DNA of 64,000 nucleotides, taken from assembly GCA_030386875.1 (NCBI GenBank), contig CM059562.1, positions 26,219,000 through 26,282,999 on the forward strand, written 5' to 3'. The notes below the pieces were generated by a model. The model was not told the origin of the DNA and made no database searches. It worked only from the letters and a program-made list of their open reading frames with translations. Each line of letters opens with the position of its first letter. Positions within the stretch are counted from its first letter, which is position 1. The position numbers and the translations under genes were made by a program. Positions 31,501-42,100 of this stretch are shown here, piece after piece. Source of the DNA: Morinoia aosen (lineage: Eukaryota > Arthropoda > Malacostraca > Amphipoda > Talitridae).

Positions 31501-33933
31501 ACATAGCAGATATAGGTAAGTTCTGTAGCTCCTGCTGTTCCTCTTAGACTCCTCTAGGTAATTGTGGGTCATCTGCCACCATTTTTACTGTATGGTTTCT
31601 TTTTTATGTTTTTATTGCAAAAAAAATGACTTAAAAACAGATATTAATATATTTCAGGTGCTTAAAAAAACATGCTTCTTTTTTCAAAACTTGTTTTTTA
31701 CAAAAATTTCTGACTAATAAAAATGAATATTAATATATTTTCTGGTACCAAATATAACCATGCTGTTTTTTTTACAAAAAAATCATGACTAAAAAACAAC
31801 ATTTTATGTGACCTTAAAAACCCCATGCAGTTTTTTTAAAAAAACGTTTTTTTACTAAAAAATCATGGCTGAAAAAACATGAATAAAATATTTGAGACCA
31901 AAAAAATGTTTTTAGACTAAAAAATCATGACTAAAATAACATGAATATATTTATGAGACCTAAATAACCCCATGCTGTTTTTTGTAAAAACATGTTTTTT
32001 TTTAAATTTTTTTAAAGGAACAGTGAAAATTCATTATCCATTTTACCACATTTTACTGAATGACTTACTGAGGATGGAGCTGGTCTCCGAAAGGTTTTAT
32101 AGAGTGAATAGATTCTTTGTAGATATTTTATTCTAAGACCTAGTACAGTTCTAATAAATATGATTTCAATATTAACAGCGTTCTTTGTTTATAAGTTTCT
32201 AAAGACAATTTTATTTAGGAAAAATAACTTTCCTGATGTTTACATCCGTGTTTTTTTTGCATGATTTTTTAAAAAAGTTTTTTTGTCCCATAAAATATAA
32301 TAATAGCCATGTTTTTTTGGTCATGATTTTTCTGTACAAAAACAATGTTTTAAAATAAAAAACTGCATTCGATATTTTAGGTCACATAAAATATATTAAT
32401 ATCTATTTTTTAGTCATTTTTGTATAAATAACATGTTATTTTAAAAAACAGCATGGTTGTTTAGTCACATCTCTATCAATGACCATAAATAAAGATATGT
32501 TATTATAACACACCATTTCGGGAGTTGAACCCCCTCAGGGGGATACAATTATTGTATCTATGGGAATTAGCACTCCCAGGGGAAAAATGTGAGGGCCCGA
32601 GCTGAGAGTTAGGTAGGTCTTCTTTTTGTTGAAATAAAATGTTTTTTGTTATGTTAAGGACCACCTTTTTTCGGTTCACTGCTGTCCTGTTTTTCAGCAC
32701 CTCTCACTTTCTTCTTCAACTTTTATCTTATTTCATGAACTTCTTTCTCGTCTTACTGTTTCTATGCCTTTTCAGCGTAGATTCCTCATTTTCTTATCGC
32801 CATACTAAATGGTGCCTTCCTCCTTCCTCTCTTCGATACGCTCTATTTTCGTAGCGGTTAGGGAGGCTTAAACTAACTTATAATCTATAATCTTAATCTT
32901 TGGGAGTTGAAGGTCATTCACATGTATTGTAAAATAAATGAAATATAACATGAAAATGCAGAAAATGAAAAATTTCATAAAACCATAGAAAACCATCAAT
33001 TAAGAAGTATGCTGTTTTATTTTGTAATCTGATATGAAAACAAATAATGTAATGTGGTTCTTTTTCTTGCTGAGTTATTTTCACACAAAATATTGAAAAA
33101 AAAATATATCCACGTTTTTTTGACCATGGTTTTTTTTTTGTAAAAAAATGTTTTTTTTTTTTAAATGGCATGGTTTTTTTTTTAGTCACATCTCTAAGCT
33201 CGTCACCTGGTTGTGTAATGATGTGACTGGCCTTTCATAAGCTGTAGCAGACGAAACAAACACACGTAAAAGGAACAGAAGTATATTGTTAGTTTTGTAA
33301 AAAAATGCTCCATAACATGAGCAATAATACAGAAAATCAATAATATTTCGGATTTTGACATCTGTCTCCTCAACGTTCAAATGAACTTTTCACTTTTAAG
33401 AAAATGACTCATTGTTGCGTGTGAGTTGTCTGCGCTAATGAGTTCTGTGCACACAGAACTCTTATTAGCTAACAAAGTTCTGTCTCAAACCAAGGATGAC
33501 AGATACGTTGTTTCCAATCTACATGCAATCTATTAATAAATAATACTGGTACCGCGTTGAATTCGGCTTCAATGTCAAATTTCTTTTCGTTGCAGTTCGA
33601 ACAAAATATTTAACCAACATTTATGTTATAAGAACATTCTCCAAATTTTAGATGAATTTTTTATATTGAAATTAGCATTGGAAAGCAAGGGAGGAATGAA
33701 TGTGTACGTACTTTAGTTGTAACCGACGGTGTTTTGTTCACTTCCAGTTACGGACTGAAAAATTGAACTACTTGCTGGATGACTACGATTCATGTTTCCT
33801 GATCCGACGAGGGCAACTCATCAGTTACATACTGGAGCAACGGGGCGTCATCCACGACCCCCACACGCTGAAAGCGATTTTCGCTCACAGCAATGACGAC
33901 TCTGAAGTGCCGCCCACGGAAAGGAAGTTCTAA
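22506..33933 (+). CDS. TMEM223-like paralog (TMEM70/TMEM186/TMEM223 family), three coding exons
   Basis: Coding exons 22506-23043, 28969-29111 and 33748-33933 give 288 residues. Seen: a long Cys/Ser-rich basic N-terminus (about 1-90), a VLYTYGRRYESVFYN block before a hydrophobic segment at about 118-140, and a second hydrophobic stretch at about 171-190 spanning the exon 1/2 junction. The RSLVLLKDGETLAITT block corresponds to TMEM223 SVKHIVLRKGGTSVTIAT. Exon 3 has RGQLISYILEQRGVIHDPHT, corresponding to the TMEM223 C-terminal RGNFVRPELF region. Intron phases (1, 0) and exon 2 length (143 bp) equal those of TMEM223 next door, so tandem duplication is inferred. Protein similarity is low, so TMEM186-like or a lineage-specific paralog are both possible. 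Function unknown; mitochondrial location inferred. Donors GTATGT and GTGAGT and acceptors CCGCAG and TTCCAG are good. Confidence 0.75.
23044..23479. other. Proximal intron 1 of the TMEM223-like gene
   Basis: Starts with donor GTATGT. No repeat or frame recognised. The exon 1 frame stays open to 23090 but this is intron read-through. Confidence 0.45.
23480..24120 (+). pseudogene. Dead Tc1/mariner-like transposase fragment
   Basis: Translation in shifting frames gives pieces of a Tc1 catalytic domain: NNRITLAKEN-like near 23725, NFTAKTKLVILVKK-like near 23800, SIMVWGGF at about 23887-23910 (the canonical SxMVWG motif), then FIIDRKYRFIH. Ends are indistinct and no inverted termini were found. 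Different from the minus-strand Tc1 relic in the neighbouring gene. Confidence 0.75.
24121..25091. other. Intron 1 sequence, nothing recognised
   Basis: AT-rich. Two overlapping 72-74 codon frames on opposite strands (24115-24355) look like chance. Confidence 0.35.
25092..25340 (+). other. Unidentified 79-codon open frame in intron 1
   Basis: ATG at 25104; less AT-rich than its surroundings. The product would be hydrophilic, Gln/Leu-rich and possibly helical (FIQHLTQVMSQLLVEQGENT). After the stop, pieces such as PLEFINRCMPLVLQGFQ near 25465 suggest a decayed longer coding sequence, possibly a retrotransposon or retrocopied gene fragment. I do not recognise it. Confidence 0.3.
25341..25835. 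other. Intron 1 sequence before SINE copy c
   Basis: May include the decayed continuation of the frame at 25104. Otherwise nothing recognised. Confidence 0.35.
25836..26200 (+). mobile_element. SINE-like family copy c (complete)
   Basis: 365 bp from CCCCTCAG to the GGTAAGGGAGGCTAAA tail region. Flanked by direct repeats CAATCAGAAAATCAA (25821-25835) and CAATCAGAAAATAA (26201-26214). The variable-length 11-15 bp duplication is typical of target-primed retroposition rather than cut-and-paste transposition. Confidence 0.8.
26604..26789. mobile_element. hAT MITE with CAGGGATCTCCAAACT ends
   Basis: 186 bp, perfect 8-bp target duplication CCCTACAC (26596-26603 and 26790-26797). Left end CAGGGATCTCCAAACT; the right end read inward is CAGAGGTCTCTAAACTATGG followed by CCCGCCAGCG. 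The CAGNGGTCTCCAAACT terminus with GGCCCGC motifs is a widespread hAT signature. Confidence 0.85.
26928..27284 (+). mobile_element. SINE-like family copy d (complete)
   Basis: 357 bp, starting CCCCTCAGGGGGATACAACT and ending in AGGGAGGCTAAAGCTTACTTATA. Imperfect flanking duplication AATCGGGGCAATG (26915-26927) and AATCGGTGGTAATTG (27285-27299). Confidence 0.75.
27300..28092. other. Intron 1 sequence, nothing recognised
   Basis: Short frames (for example 27290-27472) lack protein features. A short (TAA)n-like run occurs near 28021-28050. Confidence 0.4.
28093..28963 (+). mobile_element. SINE-like family copy l, split by a DNA transposon
   Basis: 28093-28159 matches the family from TTAGCTGAGGGTTAAG to ACGGACCATCTTA, and 28912-28945 matches the continuation TCGGTTTACTGCTGTCCTGTT. 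The DNA element 28160-28905 sits between them. The match may fade out only at about 28963, six bases before exon 2 of the host gene. Confidence 0.6.
28160..28905. mobile_element. DNA transposon, 746-bp deletion derivative (CAGGGTGCGTACAG ends)
   Basis: Ends CAGGGTGCGTACAGGC and its complement; 6-bp target duplication ATCTTA (28154-28159 and 28906-28911). It equals the left (57999-58481) and right (about 59570-59830) parts of the 1.83-kb element at 57999 with only a few differences. About 1.1 kb of transposase sequence is missing. It lies in intron 1 of the TMEM223-like gene, 63 bases before exon 2. Confidence 0.9.
29170..30270. mobile_element. TTAA-flanked piggyBac-type element F
   Basis: Left end TTAACCCTCTATAACCCA, right end the complement of TTAACCCTCTATGACCCA (17 of 18). 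CCCT after TTAA matches piggyBac termini. Internal palindromic modules around ACATTGGGTCGTTA occur near each end in opposite orientation (29322 and 29876), and GTCCTTC(A/C)(G/T)GAAGGAC-type palindromes near 30235. No transposase frame. Lies in intron 2 of the TMEM223-like gene, 58 bp after exon 2. Confidence 0.75.
30287..31157. mobile_element. TTAA-type element E, partial, host of two nested insertions
   Basis: Starts TTAAGTGGACCGTTCG, like the TTAAGGGGACGGTTCG end of elements B and B'. The interior shares ordered blocks with element A, such as GGTGTAAAATGATGCAA, CAATTTTGAAGTTACAGAAC and GACCTTTCGATTGATATA. SINE copy e is nested at 30422-30763 and the hAT element 2 starts at 31158. The opposite end was not found beyond 33205. 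Confidence 0.6.
30422..30763 (+). mobile_element. SINE-like family copy e, nested in element E
   Basis: 342 bp, CCCTCAGGAGGAAACAACTA to GGTTAGAGAGGATTAAAGTAA. Approximate duplication GAAAAATGATT (30411-30421) and GGAAATTGATT (30764-30774). Confidence 0.7.
31158..33196. mobile_element. hAT-type non-autonomous element 2 (2.04 kb)
   Basis: Target duplication AGCTCATC (31150-31157) and AGCTCGTC (33197-33204), 7 of 8. Ends TAGTGATGCAAAAAAAA and the complement of TAGAGATGTGACTAAAAAAA. The interior repeats the AT-rich tandem units and the about 115-bp foldback (about 31350-31590) of element 1. The plus-frame and minus-frame runs near 32914-33189 are low-complexity shadows. Contains SINE copy f. Confidence 0.85.
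32530..32898 (+). mobile_element. SINE-like family copy f, nested in hAT element 2
   Basis: 369 bp, with the best target duplication of the family: TTCGGGAGTTGAA (32517-32529) and TTTGGGAGTTGAA (32899-32911), 12 of 13. hAT element 1 has the uninterrupted equivalent (TTGGGAAGTTGAAAGTG, 12850), so this is an empty/filled site pair defining the SINE ends exactly. Confidence 0.85.
33205..33747. other. Distal intron 2 of the TMEM223-like gene
   Basis: No repeat recognised. Ends with a good acceptor (GTTCACTTCCAG, 33736-33747). Confidence 0.45.
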
Positions 33934-34899
33934 ACGCGTTTGAAGTAGTGTAACTCTCCATTCATGAGGTTATAAGGTGAAGTTTTGCTCAATGACAGTT
34001 TTTCATACTGATTTTTCAAAAAAAGGCTTGCGGGTGCTGCGGAGCACTTTTCAAATTATTTTAATCAATGCAGAGGTTCCTCTTCCTAACGATGTGTTGA
34101 CGATGTCGACTGCACTTTCAAACAGTGGAAAAGCTTCACTCAAACCCATTTAGTTGCAGGCTAGGCTTTTTTGAGACGACTTTGATCAACTCTTTAACTA
34201 TCCTGTCAATCTTGTGCTCACGTTTCAATTCTCTGCCATCTCAAACCCCAAGGTATGAATCCATCCCATTTCTCCCTATACAAACTCGGGTTCGTGGCTG
34301 TTTATTGAATTGCTTCACAACAAGCTAGCCCTGAGTACAGAGGCAACCGAACTATCACATTTCCTTAAAATACGATATCTTTATTTCTCTCAATTTTTAA
34401 GAAGCTCTTTTACTCGCTGCGTACAAACAAGGAAGTGCCATGTCCATGGTGTTCTGAAGCGTATAATGGATGAAACGTTACGTTCAATTTTTCATGGCAC
34501 GATATAGTGTCGTCAACTAGGAGCGGTTTCGATTATAAATCTATGTATTATGAAATTTAATATTTTTCAAATTAGAAATTGAATTCCATCCGTGATATCA
34601 CGCGCCGCAAGAGCCATGAAGTACGCAGTAAGTTTAGGTTAGTCAGATTTGTGTGTCCTATGATCTGTGGGCTGGCGCCTTGAGAAGGATATTGTGAGGT
34701 TACCTTATTTATACAGTGGGAAAGAGCTCTCATTCAAGTCATTCTGCAAACTACATGAGATGTTAGGGTGCGACGGTTTTGGGCTGCTCAGAGTAGCAAG
34801 TAGATGGGGGTACTCGTACAGGTAGCTGGAATTGACTACGGTTGCGAGTGATCAAGGCATTATTGGCCTTCGGGGACTCTATCTTCCGTGCCCGCCGTG
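33934..34899. other. Downstream region of the TMEM223-like gene
   Basis: Presumed 3' UTR and intergenic DNA between two convergent genes. Small frames at 34125-34507 have no recognisable features. Confidence 0.35.
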
Positions 34900-35078
34900 C
34901 TTATTTCATTTTTCATGCTTTTTTACTATCAGTAATCTTTTGTCTTTGCTTCCTTCCTAACTTACCGTTTCTATGCACATAATAACCTGCGAGAAACACG
35001 GTGCACAGACTCATGTTTTCTTCAGTCCATTCTTGATAGTTTCATTCTTCTAAGATAACCTTTGTTGTGGCGAGGTTC
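34900..35078 (+). mobile_element. SINE-like family copy g (partial)
   Basis: Matches only the 3' half: TTTCATGCTTTTTTACTATC, CTTCCTAACTTACCGTTTCT, then CCTTTGTTGTGGCGAGG. More diverged than the other copies. Confidence 0.45.
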
Positions 35079-36149
35079 TAAGCAAATGCTGTAATAAAAA
35101 TAATAGCTGTTAATATTATTTTCTATCAGTGTCCGTAGAGCGACGACAAGTTAATTTCAACGCTAAATAGCCTTGCACTCACTCCTTGATCATGAGTGGA
35201 TGACGGAAGTCTGTTAATCCGTGTGAAGCCTTCAGATATATAATTTTTGATCCCTGTTTTCATATTTCTGGCCAGCCTGTGTGGAAGTGGCTCCCACAGT
35301 CCGGCCGTTTCAGCCACATTGAACTATTGGGTCGCAATTGGCACTTTTTACCGGAAGAATTGATGCAGATCAGTGGAGTTAGAATAAACTAAGTATTCTG
35401 CTGTCTTTGGCCCATGTAATTTCGTATGGAAGACTCACTCTAACATGTATATAATTTCCAGGTGTTTTGTTTCTCCTCAGCACTGAGAGGATATGAACTA
35501 AATGTGATTGAATAGCAACCATTTAAAAATGACTTGACGATGTTAACTCGCCAAAATTATATTTGTTCGGGAAAAGGAAATATAGTTTGTATATAATTTT
35601 ATTAAAAGCTTCAAACTGAGAAAACATAATTTCAACAGTATTTACAGGGTAATGTATAGTAATACTATTTTATCGAGTCACTTTTTCGTTCACTCTAGAA
35701 GGAAATTCGATCGACGCAACACCCTCGCGCAAAAATTTGGCCATGATAACCTACTGAAAACTAATATACTTACGTCGAAAACGCGCATGTGGTAGAATTC
35801 TTCTCCGTACGATTACTATTGAATAAAGGGGACTAGTTACATGAATGATATAAATCTTCATGAATTATTCGTGTAATTTTTTTATAGCATACGTAATTAT
35901 TGAAAATGTTCATAAGCGCCAGATAATAAACTTCACGCTTTTATAAGCTACAATTAATACACAGGCAATGAAATGGAGCATTGAAGACAATGAACCCACG
36001 GTATGTAGCGGCGCAAGAATGCCAATGGTAGCATGCGCGGCGTTCACGTATCCAAACGTTGCACATTTACTTGTCAGAAGATGCCAGACCGTATACTGCC
36101 TTCAAGCTCTTAGACCACAAAGAAGAAGAAATAATAAAGGTCGTAGATT
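35079..36149. other. Intergenic DNA 3' of TBC1D20
   Basis: Contains the presumed TBC1D20 3' UTR (minus strand). The plus frame at 35968-36225 overlaps the TBC1D20 last exon in antisense and is not credible. Nothing else recognised. Confidence 0.35.
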
Positions 36150-39100
36150 TCACTGTGGTGCGGCTAGGGGCCGCTCTGTCGACCACTGCACTGGCAGCAC
36201 GAGCTTGTTGTCAGTCCTGAAGTAAATAGAGGCCAGGCCCAGCACGACCGCCACCACGGCTACGGCCCCTGCAGTTCGCACCCAGGCCCCGCCGCTCCTC
36301 ACCAAGGCGTACGGCATCCACCACGGCCGACCGCCGCCAGCGCCGCGCTTTCGTGCTGCCGCGCGACGATTTCGCTCTGCTCGCTCGGCTTCCTCTCGCT
36401 CTTTCCTGCCGATCACAACACATCGCAGGTTAGCAAAACTCTAATGATATCAAAACTTTAAGTGCGGCTAAACTGGTAGGTACCTGCGCATGAAGGCAAA
36501 ATGACTTAATTAACCCTTTACGTCTTGACGGGAACTACGAGAAATCGGTCTCAGCTTTCACTTTATGACAAATATTTTATTTTTAAAATAATTCGACTAC
36601 AAGGATACGACTCTGGAATGAATAGCCGAACTAAGGTTATAGGCTTTCTAGCTTGAGGCCGCATCATACTTACGATTGACTCGTCACGCATCAATAGAAA
36701 TTTTAGTCGGTCTGGCTTAGGATGGATTTGAAAGAAATACTTGACAAAAGGATCCATAACATGATAGAATAAATTTGGTTACGACAAAATAAGTTAGAAT
36801 GGGTTCAGGTTTTGAAGTTGCACAAATTACCGCAAATTTATTTTTACTAATCCAGTTAGCTTAATATGACTGGTCCTAATTAATTATCTTAATACGCTGC
36901 GTTACGCCTTCGCAGTTAGCAATGGGGAAAAAATACGAGGCAGTTCAAGCTCAAGCTTTATAATGGTTATGGTCGACGGTCGTAAGTGGGTCAAGTGCCG
37001 ATAGCTGAATTGAAAACTCGTAGTTGAGTTAAAGCGCGAAAGGTTAGCTTAGAACAGGGCAAAATAAATAAGGTTTAGATAGGTTCGGTTATTCAGGTCA
37101 AGATAATATAGTCGAGCGTATCCCATGGGGGCCAGCTCGTAAGAAACTAAGTAACTAAGCATACTCGTTATTGAGAGAAGTCAACAGTGATTTGTTCAAA
37201 ATTAAATTTCTACGCCAAGCCACCAATTGCGAAGGTGGGGCAGCCAAGGCTTGAGTCCTAGGGCTTTCATTATTGAAAGATGCACATCTGTTTGCTTCCA
37301 GGAGATTATTGCCAAAAATACTAGGAACTACACGTTACTGTCTACAAAACAATGCAAATATTAAGATGGTATAATTTTGGATTGATTTCCTCGCCGTATA
37401 AAACTATTACTATAGTACGATGTGTAAATATTATCGCGTGCAGTAAATACACAACAGAGCAGACTTTTGAGCAAGGGACTCGCGATTTGCTCGTTTGGCT
37501 ATTCATTACTAGAAGTTACGGTGGCATGTATCGCATTAGTACTTAACACCAGGAAGATACTAATGTCCTTTTTCGAAAATAACCGTCACATAGTGTATTG
37601 TTAGCTGAATTTGCTACTCTAAGGAATTTTTTCTAGTTTGTCGCCGAGAGGCAGCTTCATTCAGATAAAAAGTTATAAAAAGTGATCTGTTCTGTAACAT
37701 ATACATGCAAGAGACGACTGCAGTACTCACTGGCGCAAGAGATAGCGATCAACTTCGTCGGACAAGGATGACGGAGGCCGACGTTTGTAGAGCAGACGAG
37801 CTTCCCGGAAGATTTTCTCCAATGGAATCTCGTCCGGAATCTGCAATTAGGTTGCAGTTCCTTTTTGGTGCAAATTAAACAGCAAAAATATTTCCCCATA
37901 CGATGTTTCACATCAGAGAGATAATGCAGCGGTAGCTGTGTGAATTAGTGCTCCCAGGAGACAAAGGTTAGATCCCAAGCGTAAGGGGTTACGTTAATCT
38001 TCCTTTTGTTAAAACGAATTTTTTTATGGATCACCTTTTTTTCTGTATACTAACGTCCTGTTTTTCCCAATCTAATACTCTCTTCTGCAACTTATAAACT
38101 GTGTCATAAACTTACTTTCTGACTGGTTCCTATGCGCTGGGGATCTTGTGGGAATACACCAAGTATAGATTCCCCGTGCCCTCAACTCCATACTAAATTG
38201 TGCCATCTTCCTTCCTCTCTGCGGATACCTTTGCTGTGTTTAAAGGAGGTTTTGGCTTATCCCATCTAACCATAAGAAATCTAAGATCTTGTGCTCACGT
38301 AAAATCACTGCCACAGCGAGAAGATGACAAAATATTTTTTTATTGAATCCAGTTTCTGGGTGTTTCTCCAAACGTTGATCAACAATACCAGTCATTAGCT
38401 CATAACATCTGGCTTTTGTGTTGATCACTCGATGGATACAAGAAGCCTCCACCCACTAAAACACCATGAATGAAGAAATCAGACTAACGGAATCACCTCT
38501 TTTAATTATACCTCAAAAAGATTCAGTAAAAACTGAAAAGACTAAGTTTTTTTGGTACGGCCTCAACTTAACACGTTCACTGCGTTTCCGCGGTTGGTTT
38601 GGTTAGGTTGTAAGTAGCAGAATAGGGAAATCGATTTTCCAGCTCGGATTAATTTTAATTCTCCCTAATGAATATGAAGAAAACAATTGAACGATAACAT
38701 TTTACCGAGCATGATAACAATTATTTTGCAAAAACATCGCGAAACATAAAACGTCGTGCGTTTATACCGGCACGTCAGTGGGCAATTTACCTCTAGGTAC
38801 ACATGTGGCCCAATACGCAATGATTGTGTTAAAACATACCAACACAGTACTGCAGCATCACACATCGAAATTATACATACATACTATTCAAGTTCTTCTC
38901 GTTCGGCGACTCCATTAGAAAAAAGTTTTATTTAGTTTTTGCTGGGAATGTGACAAATGGATGAACATCCAACCGATAACTAGAAGGATGTAGCTGAATT
39001 ATACTGTCAATAAATGCTGAGGTTCAACAGAGCTGTAACATTCGAGCAGAATAGCTAAGCAAAACGAGATATCAACAATTTGTCGACATACACGTACAAC

Positions 39101-42100
39101 CCAAATGATTTCACGTTCATTCTCAAATTCAGCTATTCTGAAATTATACTTTTCAAATTGGATACATGCACTTCAAGAAACAGAGTAAACGTGTAAAATT
39201 TAAACTTGCAAGTTAAGCGGAACAGAGATCTGTCTCCTATTTCACTACTTCTCAGCGTGAGCGCTCAATAAACTTTTCTCTAAAGAACTTTACTGTAGCG
39301 CTTTGCTAATGCTTCAATCATCTTTTCATTCATAAAAATGCTAACACAGCCACTATCAAAACGAACTGTTACTGCTGTTCTTGTATAAATGAAGCTTGAA
39401 TTTGGCAAGGTACCAACTAAGCAAAACACTCACTGAGGAAAGCGCTTGGTGCAGCATGGGCATGTCACACGGCACCGCAAGCAACTGCTGTTCCCTCTGC
39501 AGCAGAATGACACCAGCCACGTACATAGGCATGAGGGGAGGCGAAGCCAGAAGAAAGTCGTAAAGGCGGACCACATGTCTGTACTGAGACAGTGAGTGTG
39601 CGTACCACGTGATCAGCCACGGCAGGCAGAACATCGTGCCCACTCCAGCCCTGATGACAACGAGGTACAATCAGTAAGTTGCCATTACTCCGACAGAGTT
39701 TACACTTTACGAAACATAGCAAATCAATGCGCCACACACGGCCTGATGCACTGGAAGATTAAGATACTGAAAGTATAACAACCAGTGCCGCTCAGCAGTT
39801 ACTATGATTATAATGAATAATCAGTATCTAGTTTAAATAAATTAAATTGCAAGTTGGTTTCTAAATCCCCTTTGACCACAACAAAAACGTTTCCAAGAAA
39901 GGAAGGAGGAAAGCACTATTTAATATTGATTCAAAAGAACAAGGAATCTCTGTTAAAGCTTCGTCCTCACATTCTGTGCATCGAAACAGATTACAGATTG
40001 AAGAGAGAATTGAAAGACGATGGTGATAAGTGATGAAAAAATAGGCAGCTGCTAAAAAAAATGCACAGGAACGTAAATATTGTGTCTGCTAAAAAGCGCA
40101 AAACCAGATCGTTAGGGCAATGTACCTATTTATATATGCATTTCACAAAGAAATTTTAAAATGTGGCAAACTACTCGCAAGCTAATTATTTGTGCACATT
40201 TAAACTTGAATTTAAAATCCAAGGTTGCAAACAGCAGTTGTTGCTATGAACCTATGAATGCTCATATGCTGAGAGCTAGATATGTATTTTGCAAGAATAA
40301 AGCACTAAAATCAAATTTGAGTACATATAACATCTGTAAGCAGATTGAAAACGAAGGCATAAACTGAGAGATGAATAAAATACATCGCTTAATTTACTTC
40401 ATATCTTTCACACAACTATATTGACCGTAAGCAATTACTTGCGCAGCTGAGGTCCCGTCTAAAACTAGACTTGCATGGCACGACATAAGCACCGAGTTAA
40501 GCCCTTATGAGAGTCACTCACTGATCCATGTGCGCATAGAGAGCAGGGCTCTCGGCGGCGATCATTGGGTAGATGTAAGAGAGCCAGCGCTGCGTGCGCT
40601 CCATGGTCGGCTGCAGGAACTCGCGCAGGTGCGTCAGCGACAGCTCCTCTAGCAGCTGCACGGCCGTCAGCTCCCCGCACACCAGCAGGAACGTGATGCC
40701 CACGTCGTGGTAGCCCTGGCCAACAATATCTTACTTTGTCTCTTTTATAACTTCTCAACCTTACCAAATTTCTCCAGTTCATCATGCATTAAAAGACGAA
40801 AAAAATTGCTCATCATATTTACTAAAACACTAAATCATATATATCACATTTACTAAAAGAGAAATGGTTTTAGTAAACACAAGTAATTTTCGTTGTATTT
40901 TAACGTGTGGTGAACCAGAAAAATATATTACTTAGAAATGAATGTGTTGCTACACTTTCAGAGAAGGAAAGGGGATAAAAGGTCACAGATTAACCTTCAC
41001 ATTATTCCACATAGTTGATTGGAAAAAGTTTCTACACTGACAGTGATCACTCACTTAGGATCTAAACTTGAATGAATGAACAGTTTAGACTACCATGTCA
41101 GGTTTAAGCTTCCCTTACTACAACAAAGATGTTATCTCAATAGAGAAAGAGGAAGGAACCATTTACTATGAAGTTAAAGAAACAGCATGCAGGTGTGTCC
41201 CCACACTCTGCGCATAGACACGATTGAAAGAAGCTCATGAAATAAGATAAAGGTTTAAGAAGGAAATAATAGCGGCTGATAAAAACACTGCAGTGAAACA
41301 AAAAATGGTCCGTAACAACATGAAAAACTTTTCTATTTCAACCTCACCTTGAGCTTGGTAACTTGGATCTTTCCCCTGAGATTGCTAGTTCCCATAGGTA
41401 CCGGTACCGAAGTTATATCCATGAGAAATGAATTGACAGGACTACAATGAAAGTGTCATTCAGTTTGTTCCTGTTCAAATGATGTGCAAAACGATACTAT
41501 AGCCAATCGTATAACAGAAGAAAAATGGTAAACTGGATAAAGACAAAACTAGCATCTTTCTAAACGTTGCACAACTCATCATGTCAGTCAACAAAAGGGT
41601 CCAACTCTTCAGTCCCCAAACGCAGTGGGCGCCCAATAGAAAAAATCAAATCAACTGGTGTATAGACACGTGTGATTTCTTCCTCAACAAATGAAACCTG
41701 GGATCCTAAGAATAGTTACAGCTAACATTGCTTTGTATAGCTGCAGTGATTATATGAAGAATTTAATAATCCCTAGAACAGAACTAACCTGATAGTAGTG
41801 AAAGTGTGGGTTACGCTGCAGCACAGTCATGATGACCCTGATGAGCTCATCCATGAGCGAGCGCCGCCTTTCAGGGCTGATGTCAGGAGGAAATCGCTTT
41901 AGGGTGCGCTCAACGTCCATCACAACCTGACCGCAAAGGGAGGTTACTCAATGGACACAACTCACTGCTGCTACATTCAAGATCAAATACAGAAGCATCT
42001 TAGAAACGTATTAGTATTGATTTACTTCACCAATACACACAGACATGAGTACTAAGTATGTGTAGCCATGAAAAAGTAACCAGGTAGCTAGAAAACAGTA

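Noticed and set aside
36211..36423. Second minus-strand frame over the TBC1D20 last exon
   Set aside because: Arg/Gly-rich shadow of the GC-rich exon in another frame; the exon 36405-36150 frame continues the upstream exons in phase.
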